Below, piece after piece: positions 7,198 through 14,400 of a DNA stretch of 30,529 bases. The stretch is from Deltaproteobacteria bacterium (GTDB taxonomy: Bacteria; Desulfobacterota; Binatia; Binatales; Binataceae): NCBI GenBank assembly GCA_021786815.1, contig JAJYMR010000407.1:1-30529 (forward strand), given 5' to 3'. The notes beneath the pieces are model-generated. The model saw only the letters and a program-made list of their open reading frames with translations. It searched no databases and was not told where the DNA came from. The translations under genes and the position numbers were made by a program. How positions within the stretch are numbered: the stretch's first letter is position 1; each line of letters starts with the position of its first letter.

Positions 7198-7977
7198 TCA
7201 TCGCCGGTCGATCATCACCCGCTCCTTGCCGATCCATATCGCGGAGTTCGGAAAGTCGATGAACCTGGATTCGTCTTCGACCGCGATCTCCATCGCGCGT
7301 CTTCCCTCGACCGTGTTCCCGACCGTCATCAAATCGCCGCGATCGAACCATGCTTCGGCATGCCCGGTATAGGGCGCGGCCTTGGTGCCGCGGCTCGCGC
7401 GCAACTGCTGCTCGAGAGGTTCCTCGCAACGATGCACCTGCAGGTAGCGCCGCATACGCATCGCGGTCGACACGTTGCGGATCGTCGGGCCGTGATTCGT
7501 GCGCCAGTAGAGTTGCGCCTCGTCGAGGCTCATCTTGGCGGGATGCCTGAGCGGAAAGTAAAGCTTCACGAGCGGGGTGTGCTCGCGCGCAACCATGTCC
7601 TCGCTCGGATTGACCTGCGGATATTCATAAGCGAACCAGAGCGGGGAATTCGGCAGGTCGATAAATTTCATTTCGTCTTCGAGCAACTCCCTGCCCGCGG
7701 CTTCGCCCGCCGCACTGCCGAAACTTGCAACCAGCGCGTCGCGAGTGGTCCACCATAGTTCGGCGACGCCGTCGTACGGCGGTTCCATCTTGCCGCGCGC
7801 GCCGGCCAACTGCTCGTTAATCGGATCTTCCACGGTATGAACCTGGACATAGCGCAGGATGTTGAGCGTCGCCGCATGTTTGGCGACGAGCGGCCCGTGG
7901 TTGTTGCGCCAGTATTGCTGGAATTCCGCGAGTGACAAATTGGGTTTGCGCCGAAGCAGAAAGGTCAGGCGAATCAT
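7198..7977 (-). CDS. Tandem EthD-domain protein
   Basis: 259 residues made of two EthD-like dimeric alpha/beta-barrel halves (about 1-118 and 132-255). Each half has the hallmark [LM]SL.E.Q.YWR.NHGP (residues 14-29 and 149-164), an RY[VL]QVH strand, a P[YP]-[DT]G.AE.W segment and a closing [KR]FID[LF]PNS. The repeat shows that a two-domain chain mimics the usual homodimer. EthD proteins are needed for ethyl tert-butyl ether cleavage in Rhodococcus ruber, but relatives occur widely beside aromatic and acyl-CoA catabolic genes and the reaction is usually unknown. GGAGAAG lies five bases before the ATG at 7977. The downstream crotonase pair suggests a common catabolic unit. A palindrome TTTTCGAAAA (8007-8016) sits about 30 bases upstream of the start. 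Confidence 0.88.
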   Translation of the reverse strand: MIRLTFLLRRKPNLSLAEFQQYWRNNHGPLVAKHAATLNILRYVQVHTVEDPINEQLAGARGKMEPPYDGVAELWWTTRDALVASFGSAAGEAAGRELLEDEMKFIDLPNSPLWFAYEYPQVNPSEDMVAREHTPLVKLYFPLRHPAKMSLDEAQLYWRTNHGPTIRNVSTAMRMRRYLQVHRCEEPLEQQLRASRGTKAAPYTGHAEAWFDRGDLMTVGNTVEGRRAMEIAVEDESRFIDFPNSAIWIGKERVMIDRR

Positions 7978-8341
7978 GGGTCTTCTCCGTGTCAGCCGCC
8001 GAAGGCTTTTCGAAAAACGTTATCGCGCCGCCCAAGCGCGGGCCTACAGCCCCGCGATTCGGCGGAACGGGTCAGCCGTACCATAATGCCGAATCGCGCC
8101 GGATTGGTAGCCTGCGGCATCGATTCCCGACACGCGCTCGCAGTTGCGTCCGCCGGCGCGGCCTGGTTCGCGCGTGATTGGCGTCGTTTGCCAGTACGAT
8201 CGATGGCGGTTAGCTTGCTCAGGGAGCCGTCGTTTGTTTCGCATGAGCGCCTGCAAACGGAATCTCGCGCTCCACAACCCCGCCCGGGCATGAAGAACTA
8301 TTGGCAGGCAGCGGCCGCTTCGATTTCCAGGTTCCAACCGG
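7978..8341. other. 364-base divergent intergenic region
   Basis: I see no gene. The region must hold promoters for the minus-strand EthD gene and the plus-strand exported-protein gene. It contains a perfect 10-bp palindrome TTTTCGAAAA at 8007-8016 close to the EthD start, and a large structured inverted repeat at 8053-8098, listed separately. The rest, about 8100-8341, shows nothing I can name. Confidence 0.5.
8053..8098. repeat. 46-base nested inverted repeat
   Basis: Perfect 11-bp outer arms CGCGATTCGGC (8053-8063) and GCCGAATCGCG (8088-8098) enclose inner arms GGAACGG (8064-8070) and CCGTACC (8076-8082), complementary with one mismatch, around a 5-base loop; ATAAT bulges on one side. It lies between divergent genes, so it is not a terminator for either neighbour. 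An operator, a REP-like element or a structured RNA are possibilities. Confidence 0.6.
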
Positions 8342-8953
8342 GTGAATAAATTTTGTATCGCGATAGTTGCGACAGGCTTTGCGGCGCTCCTGACGGGCAC
8401 ATCCGGATGCTTTTCCGAATACCGCTATTATCAATGGCTCCAAGCAAGTTCCGTTGATGCGCCAGGGAGCCTTGAAGATTCCACTGCGCGGATAACCCTG
8501 CCAGCCGCGATCCTCTCCGTTGCGGCATCTCCCCAGCCGGTCCACACGTTCGTGCACTCTCGCGGTCTCGCCTTTGCCCCGGTCCCGCTTCTCACCTTCG
8601 GTGACGCGGGCGATGCGACCTTTGGCGTGGAGATGTCGATGGTGCCGCGTGAATCCGGAATTACGATGGATTTCCGTCAGGTCACTTTTGAGAACGGCGA
8701 AAGTCCCGTCTCGGTCAAGATTCTTCCGAATGGCGAGGTGCTATCCGGGAAGCGGCTCGCCACCGTCGCGATCGACAAGCCGAGCACCTTCTCGATGAGA
8801 TTTCGATGCTTCGGCGGAGAAAGGCTTATCACTCTTGCGATAGGGGGACTTGCGGTCGGCGGCAAAAGCGTGAGCGTGCCGACCGTCAAGTTCGAACGGA
8901 AAAACGCATACACCTATATCCCCGTGGAACGGCTCTGGACGGGAGACGAATAA
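8342..8953 (+). CDS. Probable exported lipoprotein, unknown function
   Basis: 203 residues from a GTG start. The N-terminus is a signal peptide (MNKFCIAIVATGFAALLTGTSGC) ending in a Cys at about residue 23, with an imperfect lipobox, so lipid attachment is plausible but not certain. The mature part is rich in Ser, Val and Thr and looks beta-stranded, with few charged clusters. I do not recognise a domain. No good ribosome binding site precedes the GTG; the next start-like codons would remove the signal peptide. It is followed after 32 bases by the small FlbD-like gene on the same strand, probably in the same transcript. Confidence 0.65.
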   Translation: MNKFCIAIVATGFAALLTGTSGCFSEYRYYQWLQASSVDAPGSLEDSTARITLPAAILSVAASPQPVHTFVHSRGLAFAPVPLLTFGDAGDATFGVEMSMVPRESGITMDFRQVTFENGESPVSVKILPNGEVLSGKRLATVAIDKPSTFSMRFRCFGGERLITLAIGGLAVGGKSVSVPTVKFERKNAYTYIPVERLWTGDE

Positions 8954-8985
8954 AGGTTGGCTTGGAGCCGTAAGGAGTCGGGCAT

Positions 8986-9162
8986 ATGTGGCTTGAACTG
9001 ACGCGGGAGCCGGGCAACGAAACCGTGTGGGTGAACACCGAACTCGTCGGTTACATGGTCGAGATGGCCGGTGCGGGGAGCAGGCTCTTTTTCCCGGGCG
9101 GACTCGAACTCGCCGTGAAAGAGTCGCTCGACCGAATCATGGAAAGGATGCAGCTTGCCTGA
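8986..9162 (+). CDS. Small FlbD-like protein (58 aa)
   Basis: This 58-residue gene starts at the ATG at 8986, with AAGGAG nine bases upstream, and ends in TGA at 9160. The protein begins MWLELTREPGNETVWVNTEL and continues with a hydrophobic segment, FFPGGLELAVKESLD and RIMERMQ. The pattern of an initial beta strand, V.VN..LV, a [GT]G.ELAVKES segment and a short C-terminal helix resembles the FlbD family, which is normally found inside flagellar operons. No flagellar gene is in this window, so this is a resemblance in fold or family and not a statement of flagellar function. It probably shares a transcript with the preceding exported protein. Confidence 0.6.
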   Translation: MWLELTREPGNETVWVNTELVGYMVEMAGAGSRLFFPGGLELAVKESLDRIMERMQLA

Positions 9163-9199
9163 ATTGCTGCGGGCGTCCGAACCCCGGGACCATCGCGGC

Positions 9200-9225
9200 C
9201 GGCGCGTCACGGCAGTCCCGCGCCG
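9200..9225. terminator. Hairpin between convergent genes
   Basis: CGGCGCG (9200-9206) and CGCGCCG (9219-9225) form a perfect 7-bp stem with a 12-base loop, in the 70-base gap between the FlbD-like gene and the sigma-54 activator, whose 3' ends face each other. The position suits a bidirectional terminator; there is no clear T-run. Confidence 0.35.
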
Positions 9226-9232
9226 CGAGCTC

Positions 9233-10669
9233 TTAGTGAGCCATGCCGTAGCGCAGGAGTCGGGCGTAAAACTTTTTGCGTGAAATCCCCAGCGAGCGCG
9301 CCGCCGCGGAGACGTTGCCGTTGCTTGCCTCCAGGCTTCGAACGATGAGTTGGCGCTCCGCTTCAGGAATGCTCATGACCTTGGCCGGAGGCTCGATGGG
9401 AGCACCCGAGATCGCTTCGGGCAGGTCATCAAGCCTAATTGTTTCCGATTTGCCGAAGGTAAGCGCCGAATTTGTGGCGTTTGCCAACTCGCGTACGTTG
9501 CCCGGCCATGCATAGGAGCGCATCGCTTCCATCGCCTGTACGCTGACGCCGACGATGGGAACGCCGCGTGAGAGCTTCGCGTTGAACATCCCGATGAAGT
9601 GCCACACCAGGGCTTCGATGTCATCGCGACGTTCGCGAAGCGCCGGTACGTAAATCGACGCGACGTTGAGCCGGTAATACAAATCCTCGCGCAGCAGGCC
9701 ACGGTCGATCGCTTCACGCGGGTCACGGTTTGTGGACGCGATTACCCGCACCTTGACGGGCATCTCTTTGAGCGAACCGACGGGCCGCACCGTCCGTTCC
9801 TGGAGCGCACGCAGGAGTCGCGCCTGCGCCTCCACGCTCATTTCGGTAATTTCATCCAGGAACAGCGTGCCCCCGTTGGCCGCGCGAAACAGCCCGGGCG
9901 CGTCAGCCTCGGCTCCCGTGAACGAGCCGCGCACGTGACCGAAGAGCTCGCTCTCGATCAGACGTCCGGGAAGCGCCGCGCAATTCACCGCGACGAAGGG
10001 AGCGTCGGGGCGAGGACCGCATTCGTGGATGGCCCGCGCAACGAGTTCCTTGCCCGTTCCAGTCTCGCCGATGACAAAAGCCGTCGAGCCCGAACGGCCC
10101 ACTGCTTCGATTTGCTCGTACAGGCGGCGCATCGGCGCACTGCTTCCCACCAAGCCGTGGAAAACATTGATTGTCGTCGGCGATTCGATAGGCGGTCTCT
10201 CGGAAGCCGATGCGATTCCCGTCTGCAAATACACTTCCGCCATCAGCGGCAGACCTTGATACGTGTACTGATGCAGTAATCTGTGAATCGAAGTGTTTGT
10301 CCGCGCACTCTGGCCGAGAACGGACAGCGCGCTTTCCTCGAACAGATGAACCATCCCCATCGCTTCGGCGAATGGAACCCCGCGTGTGGCGAGAGTACGC
10401 CAGCGTTGCTGCACCTGGACCGTGAAGCCTTCGGTATCCCCGCGCAAGACGCTTTCAAGCGTATCGAGAATCGCGCCAGTTACGTCCCTGAACTCCGGTT
10501 CCGAGAGGGTTCGCTGGCCGTCGAAATACGAGGCGTAGAGCTCCCACCATTGCCGCAGCATCCGCCCGCGTTCGCCAAGGATCGTCGCGAGGACCGGGGA
10601 AAGCGCGGGAGGCTCGTCGCGTAAGCGGCTACGGTCGCGCTGGTACGATATTTCCTTGGCTACGCCCAT
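9233..10669 (-). CDS. Sigma-54-dependent transcriptional activator (bEBP)
   Basis: 478 residues. Such proteins are AAA+ ATPases that remodel RNA polymerase-sigma-54 at -24/-12 promoters. Domains: an N-terminal all-helical sensory region (about 25-150) resembling the RsbRD/RsbU-type N-terminal fold rather than a receiver or GAF domain; AAA+ core (about 172-400) with Walker A GETGTGKE (201-208), sigma-54-contact loop GSFTGA (248-253, usual GAFTGA), Walker B GGTLFLDE (266-273) and WPGNVREL (388-395); Fis-type helix-turn-helix (about 450-476). GSFTGA is a known variant that keeps the essential Phe-Thr-Gly. It lacks a phosphorylatable receiver, so it is not a direct partner of the adjacent histidine kinase; its promoter region, with repeated motifs, could be a target of the upstream response regulator. 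I found no -24/-12 promoter in the window. Confidence 0.93.
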   Translation of the reverse strand: MGVAKEISYQRDRSRLRDEPPALSPVLATILGERGRMLRQWWELYASYFDGQRTLSEPEFRDVTGAILDTLESVLRGDTEGFTVQVQQRWRTLATRGVPFAEAMGMVHLFEESALSVLGQSARTNTSIHRLLHQYTYQGLPLMAEVYLQTGIASASERPPIESPTTINVFHGLVGSSAPMRRLYEQIEAVGRSGSTAFVIGETGTGKELVARAIHECGPRPDAPFVAVNCAALPGRLIESELFGHVRGSFTGAEADAPGLFRAANGGTLFLDEITEMSVEAQARLLRALQERTVRPVGSLKEMPVKVRVIASTNRDPREAIDRGLLREDLYYRLNVASIYVPALRERRDDIEALVWHFIGMFNAKLSRGVPIVGVSVQAMEAMRSYAWPGNVRELANATNSALTFGKSETIRLDDLPEAISGAPIEPPAKVMSIPEAERQLIVRSLEASNGNVSAAARSLGISRKKFYARLLRYGMAH

Positions 10670-10761
10670 GCCTACCGCCGCGGTTCACGGCGCATGAAAG
10701 AGCGTCGGTATCCGCGCTAGAGAAATCAACCGGTTGCCACACTAGGCGACGTGGACGCAAC

Positions 10762-10855
10762 GTTCTACTGGTAAAATTCCTAGTCCTTGAGTAACGGAGA
10801 GTGGAACTGAGCGAACAGAGAGTAGAACTGACTAGAACTGCGTGCGACGTTCTAC
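10762..10855. promoter_or_regulatory. Cluster of GAACTG / GTTCTAC repeats upstream of the sigma-54 activator
   Basis: GAACTG occurs at 10804-10809, 10825-10830 and 10835-10840, with a variant GAACAG at 10813-10818. Within these, GT[AG]GAAC occurs at 10801 and 10822 and CTAGAAC at 10832. The inverted form GTTCTAC occurs at 10762-10768 and 10849-10855, bracketing the set. Steps of 9, 12 and 10 bases are close to one DNA turn. The cluster lies in the 182 bases between the response regulator stop and the activator start, where the activator's promoter should be. Confidence 0.5.
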
Positions 10856-11493
10856 GTCACGATTCCGTGCTTGACCGCGTAGCGCGCCAGGTCCGCGACC
10901 GTGCGGACGCCGAGAGCGTCCATGATGCGGTACTTGTGAAACTCAACAGTCTTGGGCGAGAGATGCAGCACGGCGGCGATCTCCTTGGCCTGACGCCCCT
11001 CGGCGAGCAATTGCAAAACCTCGCGCTGGCGGATGGTCAGGCCGTCGATCGCGCTTCGATTCTTCGTAGGCCGAATCTCCCGAGCGCGTTCGACCGATTC
11101 CGCGATCGTTTCCGAAACGTAAGTGCGCCCCTTGAGCACTTCACGGATGGCGCCGATCAATTCTTCGCCCGCTGCGCTCTTCAGCACGTAGCCCGACGCT
11201 CCAGCAGCGAGCGCCGCCGTAGCGTAGGCCACTTCCGGATGCATCGTGAGGAAGATGACCTTGGTCTTACGGTTGCTTGCGAGGATTTCCCGGGCCGCGT
11301 CGATCCCGTTGAGCAAAGGCATCGCGACGTCGCTGACTATCAGGTCGGGCTTCAATCGGGCGGCGGCCTGCAACAAAGCGCGGCCGTCGGGAACCACGCC
11401 GACGACCTCGAATTCCGGACGGTCCAGGATTCGGCGCAGGCCTTCGACAACGACCGCGTGATCGTCCGCGAGCAGAATCGTTGAGCGTTTCAT
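10852..11493 (-). CDS. NarL/FixJ-family response regulator
   Basis: 213 residues. N-terminal receiver domain with acidic pair D10-D11, phosphoacceptor D55 (IVSDVAMP), T83 and K105, all in place; a linker of about 25 residues; and a C-terminal LuxR-type helix-turn-helix (about 150-210: LTIRQREVLQLLAEG, EIAAVLHLSPKTVEFH). It should be phosphorylated by the histidine kinase encoded immediately upstream, whose stop codon it overlaps by four bases (ATGA, 11490-11493), and then bind DNA as a dimer. The HisKA_3-type kinase domain upstream is the usual partner class for NarL-type regulators, which supports the pairing. The repeat cluster just downstream is a plausible binding region. Confidence 0.95.
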   Translation of the reverse strand: MKRSTILLADDHAVVVEGLRRILDRPEFEVVGVVPDGRALLQAAARLKPDLIVSDVAMPLLNGIDAAREILASNRKTKVIFLTMHPEVAYATAALAAGASGYVLKSAAGEELIGAIREVLKGRTYVSETIAESVERAREIRPTKNRSAIDGLTIRQREVLQLLAEGRQAKEIAAVLHLSPKTVEFHKYRIMDALGVRTVADLARYAVKHGIVT

Positions 11494-14400
11494 GCGGCTG
11501 CTTTCTTCAGCGGCACGAACACGTCAACCGTCGTGCCGGCCCCGGGCTTGGAGCGGACGTCGAGCTTGCCGTTCACCAAACGCACCCTCTCTTCCATGCT
11601 GATGAAGCCCAAGCCGCCCTTCTTCCGGGCTTCGGCGACGTCAAAGCCGTCGCCCGTGTCCTCAATGCGGAGACTGATGCCATCGCTCTTTCCTTTGATT
11701 TGCACGCGTGCTTCGCCTGCACCGACGTGCTTTCGGACATTGCGAAGGCCTTCCTGCGCAATCCGGTACAGGCAAAGCGAGGCCTCTTCCGGTATCGAAG
11801 CGGGCAATCCCTCGCACGTGAATTCTACCGGGATGCCGGATTGTTCGGAAAACGCGCCGCATTCTTCGCGCAGGGCCGCTTCCAGGCCAAGTTCGGTCAG
11901 AATCGCGGGATGAAGCTGACGGGAAGCGCGATGCATCTCGTCTGCAAGATGCCGAATCTTCCCACCGAGGCTCGAAAGGCGTCTCGTAAGTGTACCCTTG
12001 ATCTCGGCGGAGGCCATCAAATTCGAGACTTCCATACCCAGAGCCGCAAGCTCCTGGCTGAAAACGTCGTGCAGCTCGCGGGCCAACTCGCGATTCTCGG
12101 TCTCCTGGATGTTGATAAGACTGCCGGTGAGCCGTCGAAGCTGCTCCTGATATTCCAGCAGCGCCTGCTCATTTTTCTTGCGGTCGGTGATGTCGGAAAC
12201 GAAGCCGACTGCCACAACTTCGCCCCTGGTCATGATGTAGCTCAGGCTGATATCGACGGGAAACTCGGTGCCGTCCTTGCGCGATCCTGTCAGCTCCAGG
12301 CCCGCATCAAGCTGACGGTTGCGCGGCCGTGAGAACCATTCCGCCATACGTGCAGAGTGCTGCTTGCGGAAGCGCTCGGGAATGAGCTGTTCAATCGGCT
12401 GGCCGATAAGCTCGTCGCGCCTGTAACCGAACAATTTCTCTGTGGTCGCATTCGCCAGCACAATCTGGCCCTGTTTGTTGATGGAAATGATCGCCTGCGC
12501 CGCGGTTTCGAGCAGTGCGCGGATGGTTGCCTCGCCCTCCAGTATCCGCTGGCGAGCCTCCGCGCGCTCGGTGTGGTCGATGCCGGTGGCGATGATGGCA
12601 TCGACGGCGCCGTCGCGCGTCACCGGACTGTTCGACCATCCAATCAGCAGTTGACGGCCGTCCTTGGTGATCCAGTGATTTTCGGCCTGATTTACGCTTC
12701 CGGCCACCAATTCGCCGAAGATCTTTTCGATCACGGACGCTTCCGCCGGAGGAATCAGAAACTCCCACGGCTGCCGTCCCTTGACCTCTTCCGCGGAATA
12801 GCCGGTCAGCTGTTCGCATACCCGATTGAACTCGAGAATCCTTCCTTCGCGATCAAGGACCACGACCAGCAGATCCTTGGCCGCGTTGAGGACCGCCGAG
12901 ATAAAGCTGCGCTCCCTGTCCAGCGCGTCCTGCTTTTGCTTGAGCTCGGCAACATCCACGAACGCCATCAGGACACCTTCGATTCTCTCACCGGACCGAA
13001 AAGGGCGAAGCCGCAGCAAGTGCCAACGGCCATCTGCGCTCTCTACTTCCCGCCCGATCTCGCTGCCCTCTTCGACGACCTTGGATATCAGGTCGTGCAG
13101 GTCGGGGATGTTAACACCGATGTGCAGCTTCGAGAGCGGCCGGCCGATGTCGCCCGGAAGCAACCCAAGCAGCTTTTCCGCGGGCAGGTTGAAACGGCGG
13201 ATGTTGCGATTGCCATCCAAAATAACAATAGGAATATTGACGCCGCTGATGATGTTGCTCAGGTCGTCAGAAAGACGGCTCAACTCGGAGTTGCGCCTTT
13301 GCAGTTGCTCGTTGAGTGTAACGAGTTCCTCGTTGGACGACTGGAGTTCCTCCTTCGCGGTTTCCAATTCTTCGTTGGTGCTTTGAAGCTCTTCCATGCT
13401 GGACAGAGCTTCCTCGTTGGCGGTCTTCAGCTCCTCGGTGGTGGATTCGTGTTCGCGAATCACGGACTGGAGGTATTGGCGGGTCCGGTCAAGTTCGTTT
13501 TGCAGCTTCTTGAGCTCCGGCTGTAAAGGCCTTGTCCCGTTCTTTTCCTTGCGCTTGCCGGTCTCGGGCGGAGCCAGGGGCTGGCCGCCGCTCGGGCCGG
13601 CCTCGTCAAACAGGATTAGAAAGCATTTCCCGGTGTGGGTGGAAACGGGAAGCGGAAAGACCTCGATGTTCACCAGGCGCATGTGCTGGCCGTTCTTCAG
13701 AGGGATGCCCTCGCGGCGCAGGCGGCGCCCGGTCTTGCGCACTTCCCTGACAGCGACGCTCAATTCAAACTGAAGCTCCTCACGCACCATCTTCGACAGA
13801 TTGAAGTTGGCCTTACCCGGCGTCGGGCGCAGGTATGGACTGGTATCGCCACGGAAGTGGAGGATCTGAAAATCGTTGTTAACGACAATTCCGGCGTGCG
13901 CATAACGGTCCCATATGATCCGATCCGCCTCCTTCTCGAGGTCGAGACGGGGCGGAGCCTCGAGGTACGGCCTGGCTTGGGGCACCAGCCTTTCGTACAG
14001 GGGTTGAAGCGCTTCAAGCGGCTCCCTGGCCCCGGCACTCCTGACGAAGAACTTGTTCTTGCGATCCGTGATGGTGAACATGTCCGTGAACGCGCCGAGG
14101 CTTTCCGATTTTCCGAGCATCAGCACGCCCTTGGGTTTCAGGGCATACTGGAAGGCAAACAGCACCTTCTTTTGCAGAAACGGCTCGAGGTAGATGAGAA
14201 CGTTGCGGCAACTGATGAGATCGATTTTGGAAAAAGGAGGATCCTTGGTCACGTCGTGACGGGCAAAAACGCAAAGCTCGCGGATAACTGGATTGACCTG
14301 GTAACCTCCGCTCGTTCGCGTAAAGAAGCGGCGCTTGCGCTCGGCCGACACTTCCTGCATCTCTTCTTCCGAATAGATCGCTGCGCGCGCCTTCTCGACC

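Noticed and set aside
10801..10855. Possible CRISPR-like array
   Set aside because: The repeat unit is only 6-7 bases with about 10-base steps; CRISPR repeats are 23 bases or longer with spacers of similar length.
12357..13526. 389-residue plus-strand open frame
   Set aside because: Antisense to the PAS domains and coiled coil of the kinase; repeated Leu/Gln content mirrors the coiled-coil codons.
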